The notes under the pieces were generated by a model. That model searched no databases. It was given only the letters and a program-made list of their open reading frames with translations, and was not told where the DNA came from. Shown here piece after piece: positions 17,923 to 26,828 of a stretch of 64,000 nt of DNA. Origin of the DNA: Martelella sp. NC20 (lineage in GTDB: Bacteria; Pseudomonadota; Alphaproteobacteria; Rhizobiales; Rhizobiaceae); the NCBI RefSeq assembly GCF_013459645.1, contig NZ_CP054861.1:4514001-4578000 (forward strand), read 5' to 3'. Made by a program: the position numbers and the translations under genes. Within the stretch, counting starts at the first letter, position 1, and every line of letters begins with the position of its first letter.

Positions 17923-19416
17923 TTAGCCGGCCATCATATTCAGGCCCAACCGCCTGAACAGCTCTTCCGGCGCATCGTGCGCGACCATCTCTTCTATCAG
18001 GAGCTTCTTCATTCGGGCCTCAACGCACGTATCTTCCAGGGGCGCCAGTTGAGCTGGATCTGCGACGAGGTCATAAAGTCGCGTTTCGGCGTCGACGAGA
18101 CAACCAGGGCCCTGGTGATCGAACATCGCCGAACACGACTGCACCGGAATGGACAGCAAGGGAGCGCCGCGTGTCCATGATCGGGGCGGGACCAGCGTGG
18201 CCTGCGAGAGTTCCTCGGGCGTAAACCGGCTGGCCATGTGGGTGGGCATCAGCGTGTACTGGTTCAGCCCCGGCGCCAGCGGATCTGGCGGATACCGGTG
18301 ATAGCTCCAGCGCCCGTCGGTGACGTTCACGGAACCGCCAAACATGCCGAACAACACTGCACGCCGGTCTGGATCGGAGCCGAGACTGCGGCCGGTCATC
18401 TCGGGTGCCGGCGCGACGCTATGAAGGTCAAGCAGCGTCGGCGCCAGATCCGGCGTCTGTGTCAGATGATCGATACGTCGTGCTCCGGGCGAGCGCGGAT
18501 CATGGAAAAGCAGCGGCAGATGGACGATCTCCTCATACATCTGCGTCCGGTTCTTGGCCCAATATTCATGCTCGCCCAGCAGGAAACCGTGGTCGGTGGT
18601 GACGATCAGCGCGGTGTCCTCCCACAAGCCGAGGCGGTCGAAACTGTCCAGTACGCGACCCAGTTGTTCGTCGCACATGGCTAGGGACGCATTGTAGTTG
18701 GCGCGCAGTTCGTCGGCTTCGTCCGGGTTTTCATCGACCGCCCCATAGCGCGGCCAGTCGCGGATGGGACCGTTCCAACCGGTCTGATAGGGATCACGGA
18801 ACCGGCGGGGCGTATGAAACGGCTCATGAGGATCGAAGGTCTCGATCTGCAGAAGCCATGCCGGGGCCTCATGGTTCTGCTCGATGAATTCGAGACCCAG
18901 ATCAAACGTGCGAATGCCCGGAAAGCTGTCGTTTTGCACCATATGCATGCGGTTCACCGCGTAATGCAGGTGTTTCTCATTCTGCATCTGACGGGGGTGG
19001 TAGGCCTCACGCAATTGCTCCATTGGCGCAGAGACAGTCGATTTCCACGGATCCGATTGCTGGCCACGCACCAGTTCGAAACTCGAATAGCGGGTATGAT
19101 AGGTAGCGCCGCCGTCCTCCCAGTAGTGGAAGTGGTCGGTCACTAGGTGCGAGGGGACGCCCGCCTCGTCCAGCATTTGCGGAACGGCATTATCGAACGG
19201 TTCGAGCGGGCCCCAGCTTCTGTGCAGGAAGTTCAGCCGACCTGTCATCATGTCACGCCGCGCCGGCATGCAGGGCAGGCTGCCAGCATAGTGTTGGTCG
19301 TAGACCTGCGAGCGCCCGGCGAGCCGGTCAAAGTTCGGGGTCGGGACGGTCGTTCCGCCATAACAGCCCAGCATGTGGCGGTTGAGCGAATCGAAGAGCA
19401 GCAGAACCGTCTTCAT
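17923..19416 (-). CDS. Formylglycine-dependent sulfatase
   Basis: A 497-residue type I sulfatase. The C-x-P-x-R maturation motif is CMPAR, with C49 the residue converted to formylglycine. The metal ligands sit in FDSLN near the start and in TTDHGFLLGEH about residue 285. No signal peptide, so it should act in the cytosol on an imported sulfate ester. ATG 19416 lies just after the tctA stop codon and is probably translationally coupled to tctA, so the IS110 insertion in tctA may cut its expression. Closely related to the sulfatase at 23724. Confidence 0.9.
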   Translation of the reverse strand: MKTVLLLFDSLNRHMLGCYGGTTVPTPNFDRLAGRSQVYDQHYAGSLPCMPARRDMMTGRLNFLHRSWGPLEPFDNAVPQMLDEAGVPSHLVTDHFHYWEDGGATYHTRYSSFELVRGQQSDPWKSTVSAPMEQLREAYHPRQMQNEKHLHYAVNRMHMVQNDSFPGIRTFDLGLEFIEQNHEAPAWLLQIETFDPHEPFHTPRRFRDPYQTGWNGPIRDWPRYGAVDENPDEADELRANYNASLAMCDEQLGRVLDSFDRLGLWEDTALIVTTDHGFLLGEHEYWAKNRTQMYEEIVHLPLLFHDPRSPGARRIDHLTQTPDLAPTLLDLHSVAPAPEMTGRSLGSDPDRRAVLFGMFGGSVNVTDGRWSYHRYPPDPLAPGLNQYTLMPTHMASRFTPEELSQATLVPPRSWTRGAPLLSIPVQSCSAMFDHQGPGCLVDAETRLYDLVADPAQLAPLEDTCVEARMKKLLIEEMVAHDAPEELFRRLGLNMMAG

Positions 19417-19420
19417 CCGT

Positions 19421-19642
19421 TCATGCCTCATTCCGCCGGGCGTTCAGCCCCGCCTGCGCCTCGCGCCGCTCCCGCCGGGCGGCACGAAAACCCCGATATG
19501 CCATATAGAGAGAGGCGAGGATCAGGACCGCGTCGATGGCGATCAACGTGGCTGAAATCGGCCGCTCGAAGAAGATGGCGTAGCCATCCCGCGACAACAG
19601 CAGCGAGCGCCGCAGATTGCTCTCCAGCAACGGCCCGAGGAT
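19421..19642 (-). pseudogene. tctA: tctA 3' fragment, cut off by the IS110 insertion
   Basis: The minus strand encodes the missing C-terminus of TctA: ILGPLLESNLRRSLLLSRDG continues into ISATLIAIDAVLILASLYM and a basic tail. It joins in frame to the 5' part ending at 20801. The usual GPLLExxLRRSLLLS motif is intact, so the gene was functional shortly before the insertion. Confidence 0.85.
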
Positions 19643-19659
19643 TGTTTGTTGAATGCAGG

Positions 19660-19845
19660 TTATGATGTTGGCGCAGCTGCGGGCTCTTTCACAGCCCGCA
19701 GCTGCTGTGGCAGGCGACCGTCCGAGGATTGGGCAACACCCGACGTCATCAAGGTCACTGCCGCACTCTGCCATCGCTTGGAGAGTTGATTGGGCCGCTG
19801 CCTGGCACGCCCGCAAACAATCCGAAGCCTAGAGAGGATAGCATC
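19660..19845 (+). ncRNA. Predicted IS110 bridge RNA
   Basis: A perfect 13-bp stem-loop (19673-19685 with 19693-19705) is followed by two loops whose segments match the element's own ends and its target. Target loop: 19721-19729 equals target 19634-19642 at 8 of 9 bases (the ninth allows G-U), and 19742-19750 is the reverse complement of 20798-20806 at 8 of 9. Donor loop: 19782-19790 equals the right end 20792-20800 (9 of 9), and 19814-19822 is the reverse complement of the left end 19640-19648 (9 of 9). All meet at a GAT core. Exact RNA ends are not known. Confidence 0.8.
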
Positions 19846-19848
19846 ACC

Positions 19849-20799
19849 ATGACCTTTTTGCATCATCCCCCGTGCCGTTGCCTTGGCGTCGATGTCGCCA
19901 AGGACACCATCGCCGTTTTTGACGGCCGCATCGCGACGGTCATTCCCAACCAGCGAAAACAGATCCGGCACTTCCTGCGAAAGTGCGATGTCGACCTGGT
20001 CATTTGCGAGCCCACCGGCGGCTACGAGATCATCTTGATGGAAGAATGCCGGGGCCTGAAACTTCCGCTCCATCGCGCCGACACACGCAAGCTCAAGGCT
20101 TTCATCCGGTCACGCGGCCGCTTGGGCAAGAGCGATGCGATCGATGCGCGGGAAATGGTCGCCTATGGGCTGGAGCGATGGGCAACCCTGCCTTTATGGC
20201 ATGCGGAGGACCCCTGTGAGGCAAGGCTCAAGGCTCTCGTGCGCCGCCGCGCCGATCTGGTGGCCATGAGGGTGGCCGAGCAGAATCGCGCCAAGGCACC
20301 AAGCGCGCGCGAACTGGGCGGGCGCGACCTGGCCGCCACCTTCAAGGCCCTGCTCACTGTCCTCAACCGGCAGATCGTGCTTGTCGACAAAGCCATCAGT
20401 GCGCTGATGCGCTCCGCATCCCTTGTGCAGAGGGCCAGGACCGCAACCGCCATGAAGGGTATCGGCGAAACGACGGCCGCAGCCCTCATTGCCGCGATAC
20501 CGGAACTGGGGAAGATGGACCGAAAGCAAGCAGCGGCTCTGGCGGGCCTGGCGCCTCATCCAAACGAAAGCGGCAACAAGATCGGCTACCGCAGGATGCG
20601 CGGTGGACGGCCAGCCGTGCGAACGATCCTGTTCATGCCCGCCATGCAGGCCGCACAAGGAAGGGGCGAATTCGTCGAATTCTACAAACGCCTCATCCAC
20701 AACGGTAAAAAGCCAATCGTCGCCCTCGCCGCGGTCATGCGAAAGATAGTCATCACATTGAATGCAAGGTTCAGAGACCAGCTAAGCCAACAGAGTTGA
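19849..20799 (+). CDS. IS110-family transposase (bridge-RNA-guided recombinase)
   Basis: A 316-residue DEDD transposase. The RuvC-like N-terminal domain shows D15 (GVDVAKDT), E54 (CEPTGGYE) and D96/D99 (KSDAIDA). The C-terminal Tnp20 domain (about 195-310) carries GIGETTAAALIAAIPELG and the GGRPAVRTILFMPAM block with the catalytic-serine region upstream. ATG 19849 follows the bridge-RNA region closely. It appears intact and possibly active. Confidence 0.93.
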   Translation: MTFLHHPPCRCLGVDVAKDTIAVFDGRIATVIPNQRKQIRHFLRKCDVDLVICEPTGGYEIILMEECRGLKLPLHRADTRKLKAFIRSRGRLGKSDAIDAREMVAYGLERWATLPLWHAEDPCEARLKALVRRRADLVAMRVAEQNRAKAPSARELGGRDLAATFKALLTVLNRQIVLVDKAISALMRSASLVQRARTATAMKGIGETTAAALIAAIPELGKMDRKQAAALAGLAPHPNESGNKIGYRRMRGGRPAVRTILFMPAMQAAQGRGEFVEFYKRLIHNGKKPIVALAAVMRKIVITLNARFRDQLSQQS

Positions 20800-20800
20800 T

Positions 20801-22117
20801 GACGCCGATGACAAGCGGCGCCAGCGGGTAGCCACCCGCCCGCAGGATGATGCCGAGTAGACCAAAGCCCAGCATCGCGCCCACATCGAATAATGAGGCC
20901 TGGAGCGCGAAAGTGCCAAGCACGCAGAGCAGCAGGATCGTGGGGATCAGATAGGCCTTCCTGAGCCTCAGCACCCAGACGAACAGCGGGGTTGCTGCGA
21001 TGCCAATCACCAAAAGGGCAATATTGGAGAAGAAATAGACAAGAAAGATGCCGCTCACGACATCCGGGCTCTGCACAAAGAGCTGCGGCCCCGGAAAATA
21101 CCCAAGGATCAGCAAGGCTCCGATCAGCACGGCGGAAGAGGCGTCGCCAGGAACGCCGAGCGCAAGCGACGGCACGAGCGTTCCGCCGACCGTGGAATTA
21201 TTCGCACTTTCCGTCGCCACGACCCCGCCTTCGGCTCCCTCGCCATAACCAGCATTCTTGGGCGCTATTGTCTTTGCCACCGCGTAGGCAGTGAATGAGG
21301 AGATGACGCCTCCAGCGCCGGGCAACACACCGAAGAACGAGCCGATGGCGGAGGAGCGCAGCAGATTGCCCCAGTTGCGCAACGTCAGCATCAGGCCGCG
21401 GAATCCGGGCCGGACAGGCTCGACCGTCGGCCGATCGGTGAGCCCGCCCTGGCGGATTTCGACCAGCATTTCCGGGATGGCGAAAAGGCCGACGACAATG
21501 GCAACCAGATTGAAACCGTCGAGAAGATTGTAGTTGCCGAAGGTGAAGCGGTAGCCGGTGGTGAAGCTGTCAGTACCAATCGTCGCAATGATCAGGCCGA
21601 TGGCGCCGCTCATCAGTCCCTTCAGCAGGGAGCCTTCGGAAACCACGACGATGGCGAGCAGCCCGGTGATCGCCAGGGCAGCATATTCCGGCGGCGCGAA
21701 CCGCGAGGCGACACCGGCAAGCTTCGGCGCAAAGAATATCAGCACCAGTCCGCCCAACATGCCGCCAAGTGCTGAGGCACTGATCGCAATGCCGATGGCA
21801 TCCGCCGCGCGCCCCTTCTGCGCCATCGGCCGTCCGTCAAACAGTGTTGCCGCAGAAAGCGGCGTGCCGGGAATGCCCAGCATGACGGCCGAGACCGATC
21901 CTCCACAGGAGCCGCCCACAAAAATAGCAATCAGGAAACCCATGGCCGCGACCGGTGGCAGGGTGATCGCCAGCGGTAGCATCAAAATGATCCCCATCAG
22001 CGGGCCCAAACCTGGCAGGGCGCCGATGATGAGACCGAAAAAAACGCCGAGGGCGGTAAAACCCAGCGCTAGCGGCGTCAGCAGCGCCAGTCCGGCGCCG
22101 AGAGTATCAGGCAGCAT
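20801..22117 (-). pseudogene. tctA: tctA 5' part (TTT permease), interrupted by IS110
   Basis: About 439 residues of the large 12-helix permease of the tripartite tricarboxylate transporter family, including the conserved GALPGLGPLMGIILMLP and GxPGTPxSAATLFDGRPMAQKG motifs. The natural frame ends at 20801; read-through into the IS adds a few residues and stops at 20771. The remaining C-terminus is at 19421-19642. Without the last helix region the transporter is probably inactive. Follows tctB by 32 bp. Confidence 0.88.
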
Positions 22118-22149
22118 CTGGGATTACCCCTCCTGTCAGGAAACGTTCA

Positions 22150-22650
22150 TCACCAAGGCATGTGGAGATCAAAAATCCCTCCCGGCATTGTCACGAGCAG
22201 CACCACCTCGAATATCCACGCGAGGCCGAACGTCAAAGCAAACGTCACCGTGGCAATGGCAATCCAGTTGCGAAGCCCGCAAAGCACCATGATGCCCGCC
22301 ATCATGGCGAGGGTGGAAATGTAGTAGCCGAGCGTTTTCAGGACGAACACGTAGATCACAAGCACTGCCAGCACCGCAGCGGGACGGAGCAATGCCCGGA
22401 GTGGGATATCCCTGTCTTCCCGCATTAATCCGCTACCGCGGGCAACAGCCTGGAAGCCGAGTTGAAGGATGACGAGGACGATCAGGCAGGCCGCTATCGT
22501 CTTCGGATAGCTGGCGGCGTTATCATAGGGACCGCCGGAGGCGATCCCTTGCTCAGTCAGATCGGTTGCGGCTTGCTGGAACACCAACCCGGCCACCCCA
22601 AGGCAGACGGCAGCCGCCAACCATTCCGCACAGGCGGTACGAAAGCGCAT
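22150..22650 (-). CDS. tctB: TTT-family small membrane subunit TctB
   Basis: A 166-residue protein with four predicted helices and the TctB layout: a poorly conserved N-terminal half and a C-terminal helix pair (TLGYYISTLAMMAGIMVLCG). It forms the membrane complex with TctA and works with the periplasmic TctC. It lies between tctC and tctA, in a tctC-B-A order, 16 bp after the tctC stop. Confidence 0.87.
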   Translation of the reverse strand: MRFRTACAEWLAAAVCLGVAGLVFQQAATDLTEQGIASGGPYDNAASYPKTIAACLIVLVILQLGFQAVARGSGLMREDRDIPLRALLRPAAVLAVLVIYVFVLKTLGYYISTLAMMAGIMVLCGLRNWIAIATVTFALTFGLAWIFEVVLLVTMPGGIFDLHMPW

Positions 22651-22666
22651 GACGCTTGCCCTTCGC

Positions 22667-23656
22667 TCAGTTCAGTTTCTTGAGCTGTTCCTGCTCCCAG
22701 GCGAGAGCTTCTGCCATCTTCCCCAGTTGCTCCTGCACCGGGCCGACGATTTCGTGATACTGGTCGTAGTCCCACGGCAACGGGACATAGCCGAGGGCAC
22801 GGATCTTTTCCTTCGTCTCGTCACTGGTCACCGCGGCGGCCATTGCCTTGCGCAATACGTCGACCTTCTCCTGCGGCACGTCCGGCGAGACCACCCACCA
22901 GTCCCAGCCCATGGAGGCAAGGCCCGAAAGACCGAAGTCGCGATCGAAATCATTGAAATTCGGAGCACCGCCATAGGCCTCGCGCGACTCATCGAGGTCC
23001 GACATCACCAGCACGACATCGACGGCATCCTGGTCCTGCTGCCAGTTATTGACGTTGACGTAGGAGAAGTCGATTTCGCCGGATTTCAGGTTCTGGAAGG
23101 CATCGGCATCGGAACCGAATGGTATATTCTGCGCCACCACGCCGTAAGACTGCAACACCCGTGCGATGACCATGTGGGGCAGATTGTTGCGGCTGCCCGA
23201 GGAATAGCGCAGTTCACCCGGATGGGCCTTGCCGTACTCCATCAACTCCTGCAAATTCGAAAACCGCTCGTCACCGCTCTTGATGCCGATGGAGAACGCA
23301 TTTGACACCCCGGCATGCAGCGGCACTGCGTCCTTATAGGTCCAGTCGGCCTTGCCAAGCACTGGCTGCAGCACCAGCGGCGCAACCCAGGCATCCATAA
23401 TCGTATACCCGTCGGCAGGACGGCCCATCGCCGTCATGTAGGCTTTCGTGCCGGCAGCGCCTGGTGTCGAGATCACCGGAATGGCTACGCCGAGTTCTTC
23501 GCCAACGGCCTCGGCCAGAATCTGGTTGGCGGCCATTGATGCGTTCGGCGTCCACGGAAAGATCAGGTCGATGTTGCGGGACGGGAAATCTTCGGCCATC
23601 GCCGGGGTGACCATGACCGCCATGGCCACCGCCGCAAGTTTCGCTAGTTTCCTCAT
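22667..23656 (-). CDS. tctC: TTT-family substrate-binding protein TctC
   Basis: A 329-residue periplasmic binding protein (Bug/TctC family) with a signal peptide of about 21 residues ending AMA. The family loops after strand 1 (FPWTPNASM, in place of the more common PFxAGG) and STPGAAGTKA are visible. GGAGGAGGATTTT precedes ATG 23656. The two flanking sulfatases suggest the ligand is a sulfated carboxylate or another sulfate ester, which is inference only. Confidence 0.88.
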   Translation of the reverse strand: MRKLAKLAAVAMAVMVTPAMAEDFPSRNIDLIFPWTPNASMAANQILAEAVGEELGVAIPVISTPGAAGTKAYMTAMGRPADGYTIMDAWVAPLVLQPVLGKADWTYKDAVPLHAGVSNAFSIGIKSGDERFSNLQELMEYGKAHPGELRYSSGSRNNLPHMVIARVLQSYGVVAQNIPFGSDADAFQNLKSGEIDFSYVNVNNWQQDQDAVDVVLVMSDLDESREAYGGAPNFNDFDRDFGLSGLASMGWDWWVVSPDVPQEKVDVLRKAMAAAVTSDETKEKIRALGYVPLPWDYDQYHEIVGPVQEQLGKMAEALAWEQEQLKKLN

Positions 23657-23723
23657 AAAATCCTCCTCCAGGATGAAGTTTGTCCGCACGGCCTCCCGCC
23701 GGACGGAGAATTGTGACGACCGG

Positions 23724-25298
23724 TCAATCCGGTGTCGCCATTTCGGATGATTGTCCGCCATGAGAGGCCCGAGCCGGCGGGTTCAGCCCGTAACGGGTAT
23801 AAATTTCATCAGGCGCATCATGGGCCTGAAGAACGCGGCTCACCGCCGCGAAGATACGTTCTTCAATACCGTCATCCCGCAGGGGGTGATTTTCCTCCGG
23901 GTCGGAGGCAAGGTTGTAGATGCGGGTGCCCGTATCCTGAAACCTCTCGCCGTCGTGCATAGGGATGCGAGCCGCGCTCATCAGCGCGTCGATCTGCATG
24001 ACGGGCATGCCCTTGGTGAAATCGAACGGTGGACGCAGTCTTGCGGTCTGCATTTCGGCGACTTCGAACATGCTGCTCACATGCATCGGCATCAGCGTAT
24101 ATTCGTGAAGTCCCGGACCATAAAGATCCTCGGGATAAATATAGCAGGTGTAATTCCCGTCGCTCGCGCCGATCGGACCGCCGAACATGCCGAACACAGC
24201 CACCTCGCGGGCCTTGTTCTCGCTCCAGACCGGCGTGCCCTGCACCTCCGGCGGTGGCGTCACACCGAACAGGTCGAGGATCGAGGGCATCAGGTCATGC
24301 GTCTGCGTCAGGCGGTGTGAGCGCGTGCCCGCTCTTTCGGGCGCGCGGGGATCGTGAACCATCAACGGAGTGTGCGATATCTCCTGATAATAGGGCTGCA
24401 GGTTCTTGCCCCACCATTCGTGCTCGGACAGGAGGAAGCCGTGGTCGGTCGACAGGATCAACGCGGTGTCCTTCCACATGTCATTGGCATCCATCCAGTC
24501 AAGCAGGCGTCCGAACTGCGCGTCGCACATGGCAACAAGGGCTGCATAATTGGCGCGCACTTCGGCCCGCTCCTCCTCGGTTCCCTCGTCCTTGGCATAA
24601 AGCGGCCAGTCCAGAACGCCGCCGTTCCAGCCCGTCCGATAGGGCGCCTTGAACCGTTCGGGCGCCTTGAACGGCTCATGCGGATCGAAGCATTCCAGCA
24701 TCAGCAGCCAGTTGTCCGCAGCTTTGTTGGACTCCAGGAAGTTGAGACCGGCATCGAAGCATTTGACGCCGGGATAGTCGGCCTCTTCAAGAATATGATC
24801 GTTGTTGATCGCGTGCTGGATGCGCACGGCAGCGCGGCCGGTGGGCGTCTGCCCGTCGTTGAAGGGATAATGCTGCGATGCATAGGTCTTGCGGTAACGC
24901 TCGATATCCGGCTCCACCACGCCATTGCAATTGTCATATTCCTGTCCGCGAATGAAATCATAGCCGGTGAAACGGCCGTGATATGTGCTGCCGCCATCTT
25001 CGAAATAGTGCAGATGATCTGTGGTCAGGCGCGTCTGCACCCCCGCCTTCCCAAGGATATCGGCAAACGAATTATCGAAAGGTTCCAGAGGCCCCCAGCT
25101 CCGATGCATGAAGTTGAGCCGCCCGGTATGCAGGTCCCGTCGCGCCGGCATGCACGGAAGGGAACCTGCGTAATGCTGATCGAAGGTTTGAGCCCGGGCG
25201 GCGAAGCGATCAAAATTCGGCGTGGCGATCTCAGTTCCGCCATAGGCTCCCAAGGCCTTGCGGTTAAGGGAATCGAACAAACAAAAAATCGCGCGCAC
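23724..25298 (-). CDS. Formylglycine-dependent sulfatase
   Basis: A 524-residue type I sulfatase, first gene of the sulfatase-tctC-tctB-tctA-sulfatase operon. C49 in CMPAR is the formylglycine site, and STDHGFLLSEHEWWGKN holds the distal metal ligands. The start is GTG 25298, with GGAGG six bases before it. No signal peptide. Similar along its whole length to the sulfatase at 17923, so the two arose by duplication. It needs a formylglycine-generating enzyme from elsewhere; none is in the window. Confidence 0.9.
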   Translation of the reverse strand: MRAIFCLFDSLNRKALGAYGGTEIATPNFDRFAARAQTFDQHYAGSLPCMPARRDLHTGRLNFMHRSWGPLEPFDNSFADILGKAGVQTRLTTDHLHYFEDGGSTYHGRFTGYDFIRGQEYDNCNGVVEPDIERYRKTYASQHYPFNDGQTPTGRAAVRIQHAINNDHILEEADYPGVKCFDAGLNFLESNKAADNWLLMLECFDPHEPFKAPERFKAPYRTGWNGGVLDWPLYAKDEGTEEERAEVRANYAALVAMCDAQFGRLLDWMDANDMWKDTALILSTDHGFLLSEHEWWGKNLQPYYQEISHTPLMVHDPRAPERAGTRSHRLTQTHDLMPSILDLFGVTPPPEVQGTPVWSENKAREVAVFGMFGGPIGASDGNYTCYIYPEDLYGPGLHEYTLMPMHVSSMFEVAEMQTARLRPPFDFTKGMPVMQIDALMSAARIPMHDGERFQDTGTRIYNLASDPEENHPLRDDGIEERIFAAVSRVLQAHDAPDEIYTRYGLNPPARASHGGQSSEMATPD

Positions 25299-25390
25299 CG
25301 CGTCCTCCTCAAATTAACGATGGTCAAATTGCGGAAAACTACTATTTCTGTAAAATATGGATTTTTTAATTGTAATAGGCAGAGCCTATC

Positions 25391-26290
25391 ATGAGAAGCA
25401 CCTACAGCGAGCTGGTCCGTCGCTTCGTTACCGTAGCAGAATGCGGTAGTCTGCAGGCGGCGGCACGTGCGCTCAATATGTCCCAACCTTCGCTGACACA
25501 GTCCGTCCGTCAGATTGAAATCAATTTTGAGGCCCGTCTGTTCGAGCGCACACGCAAAGGTATGACGCTGACCGAAGCGGGGCAGCGCCTTTACGATCGC
25601 TCCCTCAGAATGCTGGCCGAGGAGACGCGCGCACGTGCCGAAATCGCTGATGTGGCGCAGGGTGGTCGTCAATTCCTTTCGATTGCGGCAGGAACGGCCT
25701 GGGGCTATTGCTTCCTGCCACCAGTGATCCACAAATTGCAGCAACGCCATCCCGAGCTTCGGGTTGACCTCGACATCTCTCTGACGACGCAAGCGTTGCC
25801 GCGTCTAGAGGATGGAAAAATCGACTGCTTCTTCGGCGCCGACCACAACGGCTTTGTACCAAGCCGGGGATTTGTGCGGAAGCCGCTTCTGGACATAGAT
25901 TACGCCGCCGCCTGCGGACCCGCCTCACCTCTATGGTCGCAGTCAAAACCAGTACTTGCGGACCTCGCAACACAGCCCATGGTAGTATATCAGGACGACA
26001 TGGGCTTGATGACCCAGGTGATAGCAAGGATCGAGGAGTTGGCCGGGCATAAGGTAAACATTGCCGTGCAAACCAAGTCTTTGCTTGCCAGCCTTGAACT
26101 GGCAGCTCTTGGACCATACGTCATCATTATGGCGCGGCCTTTTCTGACACGCTTTGCTGAACCAAAACTTCGGATCCTTGCACTCGACACGCCTCTCCAC
26201 CGCTTCTCCAGCATGCTCTGCTACCGCGAAAGTCTCACTGAAACGCGCCCTTTCCGCACGCTTCTGTCTCTGCTGGACGAGGGCTCGTAG
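25391..26290 (+). CDS. LysR-family transcriptional regulator
   Basis: A 299-residue LysR protein: helix-turn-helix at 5-64 (SLQAAARALNMSQPSLTQSVRQIE) and a periplasmic-binding-like effector domain at 90-295. Divergent from the sulfatase/TTT operon with a 92-bp AT-rich gap that should hold both promoters, so it very probably controls that operon in response to the transported compound or its desulfated product. Confidence 0.9.
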   Translation: MRSTYSELVRRFVTVAECGSLQAAARALNMSQPSLTQSVRQIEINFEARLFERTRKGMTLTEAGQRLYDRSLRMLAEETRARAEIADVAQGGRQFLSIAAGTAWGYCFLPPVIHKLQQRHPELRVDLDISLTTQALPRLEDGKIDCFFGADHNGFVPSRGFVRKPLLDIDYAAACGPASPLWSQSKPVLADLATQPMVVYQDDMGLMTQVIARIEELAGHKVNIAVQTKSLLASLELAALGPYVIIMARPFLTRFAEPKLRILALDTPLHRFSSMLCYRESLTETRPFRTLLSLLDEGS

Positions 26291-26298
26291 CGAACAGC

Positions 26299-26358
26299 GC
26301 TCAACCGCTCGTAACGCTCATCAAGATCAAAGAAACCGGGCTGTCCACGCATCGCCAT
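26299..26358 (-). pseudogene. N-terminal remnant of an IS5-family transposase
   Basis: The minus strand from an ATG at 26358 reads MAMRGQPGFFDLDERYERLS, the typical opening of IS5-group transposases, and then loses the family pattern within a few codons at the LysR stop. Only about 20 codons remain. Confidence 0.6.
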
Positions 26359-26368
26359 TCTCCGAAAA

Positions 26369-26406
26369 ATCACCGTGAACCGAGTGAATCACCGTGAACC
26401 GAGTGA
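26369..26406. repeat. Two tandem copies of a 19-bp unit
   Basis: ATCACCGTGAACCGAGTGA occurs twice head to tail with no differences, just upstream (in its own direction) of the IS5-like fragment. Probably part of the old IS end or a replication slip at the seam. Confidence 0.7.
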
Positions 26407-26828
26407 ATCATGAAACGCGGGAAACTGGTAGGTATTTTGAGGTGTCCAGTCGAAGCGTGTCTACCGAAAGCAGTCGTTCGCCTGACCCGATCGAATTCCC
26501 GCAAAGTGGCAGGATGCGGACGCTCACTGAGCAATGCGCCTCCTGAGATATCGGGTTTGAACACCGCGGCTTGTCTGCCCACAGTCGGGGCAAAGCCCTG
26601 AAGGTGAACGTAACATAGCCTGTGCGCCACCGCCGGTAAACTGTACTGAATCGACTAAGTGGCCATTGGAGCCCGGCTCGCACACTGAAATAGTGCATCA
26701 CCCACCAATGAGTCAGCGAAAACCTCAGTCCAATAAGCAGCAAAACTGCGTCAGAGCCACTTCTAACCGGAAATCAGCAACTGAAGCTGCCGTCGACTCT
26801 CGAAACTTCATCCGTTTTAATCTGCTGC

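Larger units (their letters stand above)
19643..20800 (+). mobile_element. IS110-family insertion sequence (about 1158 bp) in tctA
   Basis: Ends are placed from the interrupted tctA frame: deleting 19643-20800 restores the reading V-I-G-V-I-L-G-P. A GAT trinucleotide is present at both junctions (19640-19642 and 20798-20800), so the boundary is uncertain by 3 bp. There are no terminal inverted repeats, as expected for the family. It contains one transposase gene and a 206-bp 5' non-coding part with a predicted bridge RNA. Transcription is opposite to tctA. Confidence 0.85.
26291..26828. other. IS debris between the sulfatase block and the polysaccharide operon
   Basis: About 540 bp without an intact gene. 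It starts with the IS5-like fragment and a 19-bp tandem repeat. Further right, around 26530-26600, the minus strand shows a short zinc-ribbon-like reading (PDCGQTSRGVQTRYLRRR) reminiscent of ISL3 transposases, but it is broken by stops. No function is expected. Confidence 0.45.
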
